Source: Lachnospiraceae bacterium (GTDB lineage Bacteria > Bacillota > Clostridia > Lachnospirales > Lachnospiraceae). From it: a stretch of 64,000 bases of DNA. The notes beneath the pieces are model-generated. The model ran no database searches, was not told the DNA's origin, and saw nothing but the letters and a program-made list of their open reading frames with translations. Of this stretch, positions 35,178-44,423 are shown one piece after another. Each line of letters opens with the position of its first letter. The first letter of the stretch is position 1. The stretch covers positions 1 to 64,000 of the forward strand of contig JAFZZY010000007.1 in assembly GCA_017615545.1 (NCBI GenBank), written 5' to 3'. Made by a program: the position numbers and the translations under genes.

Positions 35178-36029
35178 GTGAAGAATATCGGTCTGATCGT
35201 CAACCGCTCAAAAGATGTTGATTACACGATCACAAACACGATCACCGCATATCTGAAGGAACATGGCGTGAACTGCCATGTGTTTGATATGCCTGTGACA
35301 TATGAGGAACGTGGCTCGAAGACTGCCGAACTGCCGGAGGATACCGATTGTGTGATCACTCTCGGCGGTGATGGTACGCTGCTTCAAACGGCGCGCGATC
35401 TTTACCGGAAAGATATCCCGATCATGGGTGTGAACCTGGGTCATCTCGGCTTCCTGGCCGAGATCGACAGGGACGGAGTGATCCCTGCCCTGGACCGCCT
35501 GCTTTCCGGAGATTACGAGATCGAAGAGCGCATGATGATCCGCGGTATCATTTATAACCAGGGAAAAGAGATCGTCAATGATATCGCTTTGAACGACATT
35601 GTTATCAATCGTTTCAGCCATATGCACGTGATCGATTTTGATGTTTATGTCAACGGGGCTTACCTGATGAATAACCGTGCGGACGGCATCCTGCTTTCGA
35701 CCCCGACCGGTTCAACGGCGTATAATCTCTCTGCCGGCGGACCGCTGGTCGTTCCGACGGCACAGGTGGTCGCAATGACGCCGATCTGCGCCCATGCATT
35801 GAATTCGCGTTGTGTGATCGTCGATGCTTCGAGCACGATCGAGATCCACATCCGTTCTACGGCTACGGCGGACGGAAGAGAGGGCTGCGTCGTTGCTTAC
35901 GACGGTGATCATGTCGTAGATCTGAATGACGATGATGTGATCCGTATCATTCGGTCCGATCGCCCCGTGCGTCTGATCAAATTCGCCCAGACCAGCTTTA
36001 TTGAATTGCTCAGGAATAAGATGCAATAG
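35178..36029 (+). CDS. nadK: NAD kinase
   Basis: 283 residues. Phosphorylates NAD to NADP. Signature GGDGTLLQTARDL around 57-69 with the catalytic GGDG; the second conserved block NNRADGILLSTPTGSTAYNL around 160-180; DGREGCVVAYDGD near 233-245. Starts at GTG 35178 with AGGAG 8 nt upstream. 25 bp after tlyA and 9 bp before argR. Confidence 0.95.
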   Translation: MKNIGLIVNRSKDVDYTITNTITAYLKEHGVNCHVFDMPVTYEERGSKTAELPEDTDCVITLGGDGTLLQTARDLYRKDIPIMGVNLGHLGFLAEIDRDGVIPALDRLLSGDYEIEERMMIRGIIYNQGKEIVNDIALNDIVINRFSHMHVIDFDVYVNGAYLMNNRADGILLSTPTGSTAYNLSAGGPLVVPTAQVVAMTPICAHALNSRCVIVDASSTIEIHIRSTATADGREGCVVAYDGDHVVDLNDDDVIRIIRSDRPVRLIKFAQTSFIELLRNKMQ

Positions 36030-36038
36030 GAGACTGCC

Positions 36039-36536
36039 ATGAAGGAAAATGCGCGTCAGAAGAAGATACTGGAACTGCTTTCGTCAGGTCCGGCCCAGAC
36101 ACAGGAGGAGATCGTGAACTACCTTCAGAAGGAAGGGTTTTCCGTCACTCAGGCTACGGTGTCGCGCGATCTGCAGAAACTCAATCTGAACAAAGTGTCC
36201 GAGAAGGGCAAAAAAAGCGTTTATAAGATCGATGAGAGCAGCGCAAGCGGTGTTCTCACGGAAGATATCAGGAAGATGCCGGAAGATACGCGGCGTCTTC
36301 TTCGTGTGTTAAAGGAAGGTTTTTCACACGCAGATGTCGCGCAGAATATCCTGGTCATCAAGACCGCGTCCGGCATGGCGATGGCTGTGGCGGCTGCGCT
36401 GGATTCCCTGCATTTCAAAGAGATCGTCGGTTCGATCGCCGGTGACGATACGATCTTTTGTGTGGCCAAGACTGGCGAGGAAGCTGTTTTACTCCGAAAA
36501 AGGATTCAGGATATCATCAAAACTGCCTTGGCTTAA
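36039..36536 (+). CDS. argR: Arginine repressor ArgR/AhrC
   Basis: 165 residues. N-terminal winged helix (about 5-65) with QATVSRDLQKLNLNKV, the recognition helix signature. C-terminal oligomerisation and arginine-binding domain with GMAMAVAAALDSL and VGSIAGDDTIF (Gly-Asp-Asp pair contacts arginine). A short Ser-rich linker between. Part of the nadK-argR-recN cluster; target ARG boxes are not visible in this window. Confidence 0.94.
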   Translation: MKENARQKKILELLSSGPAQTQEEIVNYLQKEGFSVTQATVSRDLQKLNLNKVSEKGKKSVYKIDESSASGVLTEDIRKMPEDTRRLLRVLKEGFSHADVAQNILVIKTASGMAMAVAAALDSLHFKEIVGSIAGDDTIFCVAKTGEEAVLLRKRIQDIIKTALA

Positions 36537-36545
36537 GGAGGATAC

Positions 36546-38234
36546 ATGTTACATTCATTGCATATCGCAAATGTCGCTTTGATCGATGAGATCGATATCG
36601 AATTCACACCGGGCCTTAACATCCTGTCCGGTGAGACTGGTGCCGGTAAATCCGTGATCATCGGTTCGGTCTCGATCGCGCTCGGCGGCAAACTGCCCAA
36701 AGATATATTAAAAGATCCGCAGAAGAGCGGATTTATCGAGTTGGGATTCTCGATCGTTGAGCCCGACCGTTCATTTATTGATTTGTTGGAAGAGAAGCAG
36801 ATCGATGTTCCCGAGGACGGAGAACTGCTAATCTCAAGGAAGATCACCGGGACGAAGTCAGTCTGCCGTATCAATGGTGAGACGATCTCAGCGTCGGATC
36901 TTCGGGATATCACGGACTGTCTGCTGGACCTGCACGGTCAGCACGAGCACCAGTCCCTTTTGAAAAAATCGAAACATCTGGAGATCCTGGATGAGTTTGG
37001 TAAGGCGAAGATCGCTCCGACGAAACAGAAGGTTGCAGATCTATATGCCACCTATCGTGAAACTCTGCGTGAACTGTCCGAGATGGATCTGGACGACATC
37101 AAACGTTTCCGCGAGATGGATTTCTGCGAGTATGAGCTCAATGAGATCGATGCGGCCCACTTGATCGAAGGGGAAGAGGAAGACCTGATGGCGCAGTTTA
37201 AGAAGGCGAATTCCGCCGCTACGCTGGTACAGGGGCTGTCTGAGATCTATGACGAGATCAATGCTTCCCGCACCTCGGCTTCCGAGGCGGTCGAGCGCTC
37301 CCTGAAGGTGATCTCGCATCTGGTGACGCTAGATGAGGGTTTGACCGCGATCCATGATGAATTGATGGACCTGGAGAGCCTGCTCCACGATGTTTCCCTG
37401 GATGTTAATTCCTATCTGTCCGGCATTTCACAGGATGAGGAATTGCTGAGCAGCCTGCAGGGACGTTTAGACCTGATCCATGACATGAAACGCAAATACG
37501 GTAACACGTATGAAGAGATCATGGCGCACAGAGATGAATGTGAGAAACGTCTGGCATTCCTGCGAAACTACGAAGAGAAGAAGAATACATTGACCGCACA
37601 AAAAGCACGACTGGAGAATGATCTGACGATCGCTTCGGACGAGCTTTCGAAAGTGCGCAAAACCTACGCAAAGAGCTTTGAGAAGGAACTGAAGGAAGGC
37701 CTCGTCGACCTGAACTTTCTGACGGTCGAATTCGAAGTTGCCTTTGCGAAGAACGAACATTTTTCCGCAAATGGTATGGATGACGTCGATTTCATGATCT
37801 CGACAAACCCGGGCTCACCGATCCGCCCGCTGTCGCAGATTGCGTCTGGCGGTGAACTGTCCCGTATCATGCTTGCGATCAAATCCATCATGGCGCGTAC
37901 CGACGATGTCGATACGCTGATCTTTGATGAGATCGATACCGGAATCAGCGGCCGCACTGCACAAAAAGTCGCAGAGCTGCTTGGTAAGATCTCAAAGGAT
38001 CGTCAGGTCATCTGCATCAGCCATCTACCGCAGATCGTATCCATGGCGGATACGCATTTCCTGATCGAAAAAGACGCGGATCAGAACGGCACGCACACCG
38101 ATATCTTCATGCTGAACGAAGAGGACAGCGTGAAGGAGATCGCCCGCATGCTCGGCGGAAAAGAGATCAACGATCTGGTGCTGGAAAATGCGCGCCAAAT
38201 GAAGAAAATGGCGAGATCCGAAACCCGCGTGTGA
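36546..38234 (+). CDS. recN: DNA repair protein RecN
   Basis: 562 residues. SMC-like ATPase recruited to double-strand breaks. Walker A GETGAGKSVIIGS at about 29-41; a central coiled coil (about 150-370); the C-terminal signature LSQIASGGELSRIMLAIKSI and Walker B TLIFDEIDTGISG at about 457-469; final CISHLPQIVSMAD. The terminator stem starts within its last codons. The usual downstream spoIVB and spo0A genes are absent. Confidence 0.96.
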   Translation: MLHSLHIANVALIDEIDIEFTPGLNILSGETGAGKSVIIGSVSIALGGKLPKDILKDPQKSGFIELGFSIVEPDRSFIDLLEEKQIDVPEDGELLISRKITGTKSVCRINGETISASDLRDITDCLLDLHGQHEHQSLLKKSKHLEILDEFGKAKIAPTKQKVADLYATYRETLRELSEMDLDDIKRFREMDFCEYELNEIDAAHLIEGEEEDLMAQFKKANSAATLVQGLSEIYDEINASRTSASEAVERSLKVISHLVTLDEGLTAIHDELMDLESLLHDVSLDVNSYLSGISQDEELLSSLQGRLDLIHDMKRKYGNTYEEIMAHRDECEKRLAFLRNYEEKKNTLTAQKARLENDLTIASDELSKVRKTYAKSFEKELKEGLVDLNFLTVEFEVAFAKNEHFSANGMDDVDFMISTNPGSPIRPLSQIASGGELSRIMLAIKSIMARTDDVDTLIFDEIDTGISGRTAQKVAELLGKISKDRQVICISHLPQIVSMADTHFLIEKDADQNGTHTDIFMLNEEDSVKEIARMLGGKEINDLVLENARQMKKMARSETRV

Positions 38235-38258
38235 TATTTACAAACCGCGGGTTTTGTG
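38221..38258 (+). terminator. Terminator of the recN operon, overlapping the recN end and the next promoter
   Basis: AAACCCGCG (38221-38229, inside the last recN codons) pairs perfectly with CGCGGGTTT (38246-38254), then TTGTGTT. The 3' arm lies in the spacer of the next promoter. Confidence 0.75.
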
Positions 38259-38265
38259 TTATAGT
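38237..38265 (+). promoter_or_regulatory. Promoter of the BaiN-like gene
   Basis: TTTACA (38237-38242), 17 bp, TATAGT (38260-38265); it overlaps the recN terminator. Confidence 0.7.
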
Positions 38266-38310
38266 TAAATGTGGCCTAGCAGTGACTCAGGCCGGATGAA
38301 GGAGGCTCCT

Positions 38311-39585
38311 ATGGGCATGGATCAAAAGCAAAAATCGACGATCTGTGTGATCGGCGGCTCGGCTGCCGGTTTGGCAAGTGCGATCTTTGCGGCCCGTGAG
38401 GGAGCAAACGTCATCCTGATCGAGGGTAATGAAAAGCTCGGACGCAAGATCTATGCGACCGGAAACGGAAAATGCAACTTCGCGAATATCGATCAGGACC
38501 GTTCGCATTTTCATACGTCTTCCGATCCTGCCTGGATCTCCGTCGCTTTGAATTCCATGGATAATGATTTCATCCTCACGTTCTTTCATGAGCTCGGACT
38601 TCCGCCGGTCGTTCGTCATGGCGGATACTTTTATCCGGCCAATGAGAGCGCAGCCACGGTCGTTACGTGTTTGGAAGATGAGATCCGACGCCTGGGTGTC
38701 GAGGTGATCCTTTCGGACCGCATGCGGACCTTGCAACAGGAGGCCGGGCGTTTTATCGTCCAGACTCGTTCGGGGCGCGTATTTGACGCAGACGCCGTGA
38801 TCCTGGCGATGGGAGGCAGCGCTTCACCCAAATTCGGAAGTGACGGTAGCGGCTATTACTACGCAAAGAACTTCGGTCATACGATCGTGGAACCATTGCC
38901 CGCATTATGTCCGTTGAAGTTGAAAGAGAACGGCGCGAGTTTTTCTGTGTGGGCAGGAACGCGCATCAGTGATGCAGCGATCACACTGATCGTGGACGAG
39001 AAGCCGACAGACACCGAAAAAGGCGAGATCCTATTTACGGATTACGGGATCAGCGGCATCCCTGTTTTTCAGGTCGCCGGAGGTGCAGCGATCGCTTTGG
39101 AGAAAGGCCAAAAGGTCAGCGTTGAGATCGATCTGGCGCCCGGCACCGATGCGGAGGATGCGATGGGAGCATTCCCCGAGTGGTGCGAGTATTTCGGTGA
39201 GAGGACCATACAGGAACAGTTGGCGCGGATCTTTCCGGTAAAACTGATCGACGCTCTGAAGACCATTCCCGACCGGAATAAAAAAATGGCGAGCATAAAA
39301 CCCGCCGTCTTTGGTAAGGCCGTTGATACGTTGAAGCACCTGCGCTTTGATGTGTTTAACACGTTGGGATTTGATCATGCACAGGTCAGCAGCGGCGGCA
39401 TAAGCCTGCCGGAGGTCGAGCCTACGACGATGGAATCCAAACTGCAGCCGGGTCTATATTTTGCGGGAGAGCTGCTGGATGTCAATGGCGACTGCGGCGG
39501 TTACAATCTGCAGTTCGCATTTACGAGCGGCGCGATCGCCGGGAAAACGGCGGCACAAAGATGTCTGCAAGGCAGGGGAGAATAA
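38311..39585 (+). CDS. FAD-dependent oxidoreductase, HI0933/BaiN-like
   Basis: 424 residues. N-terminal Rossmann motif ICVIGGSAAGLASAIFAARE with downstream acidic residue binds FAD; KLGRKIYATGNGKCNFAN around 43-60 is the hallmark of the YhiN/HI0933 family. The C-terminal block GLYFAGELLDVNGDCGGYNL and AFTSGAIAG completes the FAD site. Some members reduce bile-acid or other conjugated double bonds, but the substrate here is unknown. Start at 38311 behind GAAGGAGG. Followed 4 bp later by another FAD protein of related build. Confidence 0.88.
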   Translation: MGMDQKQKSTICVIGGSAAGLASAIFAAREGANVILIEGNEKLGRKIYATGNGKCNFANIDQDRSHFHTSSDPAWISVALNSMDNDFILTFFHELGLPPVVRHGGYFYPANESAATVVTCLEDEIRRLGVEVILSDRMRTLQQEAGRFIVQTRSGRVFDADAVILAMGGSASPKFGSDGSGYYYAKNFGHTIVEPLPALCPLKLKENGASFSVWAGTRISDAAITLIVDEKPTDTEKGEILFTDYGISGIPVFQVAGGAAIALEKGQKVSVEIDLAPGTDAEDAMGAFPEWCEYFGERTIQEQLARIFPVKLIDALKTIPDRNKKMASIKPAVFGKAVDTLKHLRFDVFNTLGFDHAQVSSGGISLPEVEPTTMESKLQPGLYFAGELLDVNGDCGGYNLQFAFTSGAIAGKTAAQRCLQGRGE

Positions 39586-39588
39586 CCT

Positions 39589-41370
39589 ATGATCCTTCTC
39601 AAACAAGTCAAACTGCCGATCGGGCACAGTAAGACCGACCTGGAGAAACTGCTCGCGGAGATCTCTCAGAAAGCGTTTCAGACGAAGTTCAGCTCTTACA
39701 AACTGCGCAGACAGTCTCTGGATGCCCGTCGAAAGGGCGGAGCGGAGATGTCGTATGTATACGAGGTCGCCCTGACGTTTGGCGGGTGGGATGCGCAGAA
39801 GCAGCAAAAGCAGGCAGAGCGCGCGTCGAAGATCAAAAAGCTCGGCGCAGACATTTCGTATCTCTCCGAGGTGGCTGAGGTCTACCGCTTTGAAGAAAAC
39901 GCTATGCTTCTGCGCTCACTTTTGGAGAAAGGCTCGGATTCCGATGCTTCGATCCCGAAGATCGCGGTCGTCGGCTTCGGACCTGCAGGAATATTTGCAT
40001 CCTACCTGTTAGCCATGGCAGGATTGAAGCCCGTCGTTTTAGAACGTGGGCAATGTATGGAGGAGCGGACGGCCACAGTCCGTGACTTCTGGAAGCGTAC
40101 CGAGGAGTACGAGACCCGGCCGGAGGAAGAATTGTCCCCGGATCCTGAGTGTAACGTTTCTTTCGGTGAGGGCGGCGCCGGAACATTTTCCGACGGAAAA
40201 CTCAACACGCTTATCAAAGCCAATAAAGATTATCACCGGTACGTTTTGGAGACACTTGTTGCCTTCGGCGCGCCGGAAGATATATTGATCAGTTCGATGC
40301 CGCACATCGGCACGGACTGCTTAAGCCGCGTGATCGTCGATCTTCGAAAGAAGATCCTCGAGCTGGGCGGTAGCGTGCGCTTTCAAACGCGCGCAGACGA
40401 TCTGACATTTGCCGGGAATCGGCTGACGTCCATTCGTCTGGCCGGCGGCGAGACACTTCCCGCAGATCGTTGCATTCTCGCTACGGGGCACAGCGCCCGT
40501 GACACGTTTCGCACTCTGTATGCGAAGCAGATCCCGATGGAAGCGAAGCCTTTCGCTGTCGGTGTACGCGTGATGCACCCGCAAAGCATGATCGACCACG
40601 ACCAGTACAAAGGCGCTGAAATGCAGTTTGACCTGCCTGCTGCTTCGTACAAACTGACCGCACAGGTCGGCGAGGGTCAGGACGCACGGAGCGTTTACTC
40701 GTTCTGTATGTGTCCCGGCGGTTATGTGGTCAATGCTTCTTCGCAGGCCGGACGACTGGCTATCAACGGCATGAGCGACCATGCGAGAAACAGTGGCGTT
40801 GCGAATAGCGCCATCGTTTGCAATGTCGATCCTTCGGATTTCCCTTCCGACGCTGTTTTGTCGGGTGTGGATTTTCAGGAAGAGATCGAGGGACGGGCAT
40901 TTCGTGCAGGACACGGAGCCATCCCGACCCAGTGTATGGGCGAGTTTCTGAAGGCGCAGGTAACTGAGCCGAACGCAGAAACTACAGTCGATGCGGAACC
41001 GATGAAGCCTATGACCAAAGGCGGTTATCATTATACGGACCTCGATGCGGTCCTTCCGGATTTCGTCGGCAAGGCGATCCGCGAAGCATTGCCCGAGTTT
41101 GAACGGAAATTACCGGGATTTACACGCCCGGATGCGATCGTATGCGCGATCGAAAGCCGGACTTCTTCGCCGGTGAGGATCCTGCGGGATCCCGACAGCC
41201 TGCAGAGCAGTTTTGCGGGTCTGTATCCATGCGGAGAGGGAGCCGGATATGCCGGCGGCATCACATCCGCCGCGATCGACGGACTGCGCTGCGCCGATAA
41301 GATCATCAGCGAAGTGCTGGAAACGATCGATAAAAAGAACCAGATGGAATTTCAGGAGCAAAAGAAATGA
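39589..41370 (+). CDS. FAD-dependent dehydrogenase (COG2509-like)
   Basis: 593 residues. N-terminal about 100-residue domain rich in basic residues, then FAD Rossmann motif IAVVGFGPAGIFASYLLAMA near 125-144, and the family segment NVSFGEGGAGTFSDGKLNT near 187-205. The C-terminal YPCGEGAGYAGGITSAAIDG is the second FAD-binding block. Close homologues of this type occur throughout Firmicutes and Bacteroidetes without a settled substrate. Its stop overlaps the proB start (ATGA). Confidence 0.87.
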   Translation: MILLKQVKLPIGHSKTDLEKLLAEISQKAFQTKFSSYKLRRQSLDARRKGGAEMSYVYEVALTFGGWDAQKQQKQAERASKIKKLGADISYLSEVAEVYRFEENAMLLRSLLEKGSDSDASIPKIAVVGFGPAGIFASYLLAMAGLKPVVLERGQCMEERTATVRDFWKRTEEYETRPEEELSPDPECNVSFGEGGAGTFSDGKLNTLIKANKDYHRYVLETLVAFGAPEDILISSMPHIGTDCLSRVIVDLRKKILELGGSVRFQTRADDLTFAGNRLTSIRLAGGETLPADRCILATGHSARDTFRTLYAKQIPMEAKPFAVGVRVMHPQSMIDHDQYKGAEMQFDLPAASYKLTAQVGEGQDARSVYSFCMCPGGYVVNASSQAGRLAINGMSDHARNSGVANSAIVCNVDPSDFPSDAVLSGVDFQEEIEGRAFRAGHGAIPTQCMGEFLKAQVTEPNAETTVDAEPMKPMTKGGYHYTDLDAVLPDFVGKAIREALPEFERKLPGFTRPDAIVCAIESRTSSPVRILRDPDSLQSSFAGLYPCGEGAGYAGGITSAAIDGLRCADKIISEVLETIDKKNQMEFQEQKK

Positions 41371-42203
41371 ACAACCGAGAACTGTTAAAGGACAAAAAGA
41401 GGATCGTTATCAAGATCGGATCCTCCTCACTGACACATCCCGAGACCGGCGATGTGAATTACAATAAAATGGAACAGCTGGTGCGTACTTTGGCGGATAT
41501 CCACGGAATGGGTAAAGATGTCGTTCTGGTATCCTCCGGCGCGATCGCAGTCGGACGCAAGTCCATGGGCATCAAGCCTGAGACCCTCAGCCAGCGGCAG
41601 GCATTGGCCGCGATCGGCCAGGCCCAGTTGATGATGACCTACCAGAAACTGTTCTCGGAATATAACCAGAAGACCGCGCAGATCCTGATGACGAAGAGCA
41701 CTATGACGGATGATCTGAACCGTAAACTGGCGCAGAACACGTTCGAGGAACTGCTCCACATGGGTGTTATTCCCGTTGTTAACGAGAATGACACCGTTTC
41801 GACCTACGAGATCCAGTTCGGTGACAATGACCGTCTGTCCGCCATCGTTGCGGCCCTGATCCATGCGGATCTGCTGATCCTGCTGACCGACCAGGACGGT
41901 ATGTACACCGACGATCCGAAGACAAACCCCGAGGCAGAGTTCATCGACATCGTGCCTTATGTAAATGAAGCCTACATGAAGATGGGTAAGTCCACATCCA
42001 GCAGCGATGTGGGTACCGGCGGAATGAAGGCGAAGATGGTAGCCGCGCGGATCGCGACCGGCTCAGGCGCAGACATGGTCATCACCAATGCTGCCCATGT
42101 AGAGAAGCTTTTAGATATCTTGAACGGCGATCAGATCGGAACCCTGTTCCTGTCCCACAAGGATCCCGACTTTGATATCATGGATTGTTTGTCGGACGAT
42201 TGA
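41367..42203 (+). CDS. proB: Glutamate 5-kinase
   Basis: 278 residues. First step of proline synthesis: phosphorylates glutamate. Motifs: IKIGSSSLTHPETG (phosphate binding), VSSGAIAVG around 52-60, VNENDTVSTYEIQFGDND and TDQDGMYTDDP (substrate and ATP sites), and the DVGTGGMKAKMVAA block. Lacks the C-terminal PUA domain found in the 367-residue E. coli enzyme, as is common in Firmicutes. The expected next gene, proA, is absent; a gene of unknown function follows. Confidence 0.95.
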   Translation: MNNRELLKDKKRIVIKIGSSSLTHPETGDVNYNKMEQLVRTLADIHGMGKDVVLVSSGAIAVGRKSMGIKPETLSQRQALAAIGQAQLMMTYQKLFSEYNQKTAQILMTKSTMTDDLNRKLAQNTFEELLHMGVIPVVNENDTVSTYEIQFGDNDRLSAIVAALIHADLLILLTDQDGMYTDDPKTNPEAEFIDIVPYVNEAYMKMGKSTSSSDVGTGGMKAKMVAARIATGSGADMVITNAAHVEKLLDILNGDQIGTLFLSHKDPDFDIMDCLSDD

Positions 42204-42263
42204 TGCCCGACGAAAACTCCGATCGGCATATCCTCAATGCATACGATCGAAAGGAATTACGGT

Positions 42264-43466
42264 ATGGATATACGCATAATCCCCAATAAGACCGATGTCG
42301 ACTGCAGAAGCCTCGATGATGAGTGGCTGCTTTTGATCAACCGGGAGAAGATCACGACCAACATCGGAACCGGAATCGTTCCGTTCAACAGGATCTTTTA
42401 CTATACATATAACGTGAAGCGCAACGTTCGTGAGGAGATTCTTCCGGACGTTTCGAAGTATGAGGTCGCGCGGTTCTCATTTGCCGAAAAAAACTGCCCG
42501 TACCTGTATTTCTTCACGATCAATTTTGAGCACTATCCGAACTCGACGTTCACGCTGTTCCGTTACAATGCGAAGGATATGACCTGTAGCGAGGTCTATC
42601 GTTTCGAAGATAACCTGAAGGATTACGTTCTTTCCAAGCATCTTTCGATCTTTGTTTTGAACGAGAACTATTTCATCATGCAGTTTGAGTACCTGAAGGA
42701 ACTATCCTCCGGGATCTCTGGCTACTATGAGTATGCGTCGTTTATGTACGATATCGCGGCGGGTAAGAAACACCAGATCCGCCAGGAGAACATCGAGAAG
42801 TACGGCCTGCAGGCAGTGCTGCCCATCGTACCCAATGTCTGTGCGTTGAAGATCGGTTACTCCGTATTCGGCCCCGGCGAAAGCAAGACCCGTCTGACGA
42901 AGACGGAGGCGGCCCAGGAGGAACTCTGCCTGGTGACGATCTCGCAGTTTATTTCCGACATCCTGATCGGCAGCACGGGGCTGACCCGCGAACTGATCGA
43001 CAGTGTGTACTACGAGGAAAGCATTGTCCAAGTCAAAAAACACGGCAAATATCTGATCTACACGAAAGCACGTCTCTTCGATAATTCCGTGGATACGGTG
43101 TTCTACCAGTTCTCCACGAAAGAAGTGATCGTGGTCCGTAAGGAAAATGCATCCGGTAAGGAGGAGAGCGCTTCGTTCTTCAGCCTGGCAGGGCGCCCAT
43201 GCGTGGGACGTTATACTTCGAAGTTCCTTGAGATCCTGGATGTAAAGAAGCAGGAGATCCTGCTCCGCCTTCCGAAGGACTCCGAGATCGTGGACATCCT
43301 GCATGATTACATTATCCTGCAAATCGGCAAGAAGGGCCTGATCTCGGCGCAAAAGAACTACGAGATCTATCAGTATCCCTCGATCAAACTGGTATCGAAG
43401 TTTAAGAGTGAATCGTTGAAATGCATCAGCCAGACCGCTTCGGATATCAATCTGCTGACGAAGTAG
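42264..43466 (+). CDS. Uncharacterised 400-residue protein
   Basis: No signal peptide, membrane helix or known motif. Composition is Tyr/Phe/Ile-rich with many beta-type stretches (LYFFTINFEHY, NYFIMQFEYL, VFYQFSTKEVIVV), suggesting a beta-propeller or repeated beta-sheet fold. Start taken at ATG 42264 with AAAGGA 8 nt upstream; an upstream in-frame ATG at 42237 has no site. It occupies the slot between proB and the folate gene where proA normally lies in related genomes, but it has no resemblance to ProA (no catalytic Cys motif). Downstream neighbours are DUF896 and 5-formyl-THF cyclo-ligase. Confidence 0.65.
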   Translation: MDIRIIPNKTDVDCRSLDDEWLLLINREKITTNIGTGIVPFNRIFYYTYNVKRNVREEILPDVSKYEVARFSFAEKNCPYLYFFTINFEHYPNSTFTLFRYNAKDMTCSEVYRFEDNLKDYVLSKHLSIFVLNENYFIMQFEYLKELSSGISGYYEYASFMYDIAAGKKHQIRQENIEKYGLQAVLPIVPNVCALKIGYSVFGPGESKTRLTKTEAAQEELCLVTISQFISDILIGSTGLTRELIDSVYYEESIVQVKKHGKYLIYTKARLFDNSVDTVFYQFSTKEVIVVRKENASGKEESASFFSLAGRPCVGRYTSKFLEILDVKKQEILLRLPKDSEIVDILHDYIILQIGKKGLISAQKNYEIYQYPSIKLVSKFKSESLKCISQTASDINLLTK

Positions 43467-43486
43467 GGCGAGGCAAAGGAGTAACT

Positions 43487-43744
43487 ATGGATGAAAAGAA
43501 GATACGCCGAATCAATGAACTGGCGCATAAATACAAGACGATCGGCTTGACTCCCGAAGAGACGGAGGAGAGAGATATCCTTCGTAAGGAGTATATCAAG
43601 GCTTACCGCGATAATCTTCGCGCGCAGCTCGAGACGATCAAGATCGTACAGCCTGACGGCACCGTGATCGACGTCAAAAAGCGTCACGATGAAAAGTACG
43701 GGACCGGCGATAGCGAACCGAAGGCAGCCGACGGAGAGTGCTGA
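43487..43744 (+). CDS. DUF896 family protein (YnzC-like)
   Basis: 85 residues. Pattern RINELAHKYKTIGLTPEETE and QRxLRxEYIKAYRDNLRAQL-type second helix are those of the YnzC/DUF896 family, small two-helix proteins of unknown function in Firmicutes. The tail from about 60 is charged. Start at 43487 after AAAGGAG. It precedes the cyclo-ligase by 1 bp. Confidence 0.88.
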   Translation: MDEKKIRRINELAHKYKTIGLTPEETEERDILRKEYIKAYRDNLRAQLETIKIVQPDGTVIDVKKRHDEKYGTGDSEPKAADGEC

Positions 43745-43745
43745 T

Positions 43746-44411
43746 ATGAGTTCGGTAACGGAAGAAAAAAAGAACCTTCGTAGCAAGATGAAGATGCTGC
43801 GTGGTGGTATTTCCGCGGAAGATCTCATAAAGCATCGCCTATGGGTGACGGACTGGTTTTGTAAGGTCTGTGATTCGGTGAGCGGCGAAGAGACAGGAGG
43901 CTGGACGAAGCCTTCGGCCCTGTTTTCATATCTTGATGTGGCCAATGAAGTCCCGACCCGCGGAGCCATTGAGATCGCGCTGCTGAAAGGCGTTCCCGTG
44001 TTCCTGCCGAAGACCTATCCGAACGGGGTAATGGTTTTCGTGAATGTCCAGAACCTGAACGATCTGCAAGACAGTAAGTATCATATCCCTGAACCACGCA
44101 TATCGGGAGAGACCCTGGTTTTAGGTCGTCCCGAGTTTGAGAAGATCGTTGCAGGTCATGTGAACGGTCCTTTGAATTTCCGGGACATCTACAGCGATGA
44201 GTATAAAGATGCGCTGATGCTGGTTCCCGGGCTCGCATTTTCCGAAGAAGGCTACCGCCTGGGCTACGGCGGCGGATATTACGACCGCTATGTGAATGAC
44301 GCGACCTTCGCGACCATGGCCATGGCCTATGATTTCCAGATCCTTCCCGAGATCCCGCGGGAAGAGCATGACGCGAAATGCGACCAAATGTATATATTAA
44401 AAACACTGTAA
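43746..44411 (+). CDS. 5-formyltetrahydrofolate cyclo-ligase
   Basis: 221 residues. Converts 5-formyl-THF to 5,10-methenyl-THF with ATP. The C-terminal motif LGYGGGYYDRYV near 176-187 is diagnostic; MLVPGLAFSEEGYRLG precedes it; N-terminal basic RSKMKMLRGG fits the substrate loop. Starts 1 bp after the DUF896 stop and 12 bp before miaB. Same cluster as in other Lachnospiraceae. Confidence 0.9.
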   Translation: MSSVTEEKKNLRSKMKMLRGGISAEDLIKHRLWVTDWFCKVCDSVSGEETGGWTKPSALFSYLDVANEVPTRGAIEIALLKGVPVFLPKTYPNGVMVFVNVQNLNDLQDSKYHIPEPRISGETLVLGRPEFEKIVAGHVNGPLNFRDIYSDEYKDALMLVPGLAFSEEGYRLGYGGGYYDRYVNDATFATMAMAYDFQILPEIPREEHDAKCDQMYILKTL

Positions 44412-44423
44412 CGAGGTCCTCTC

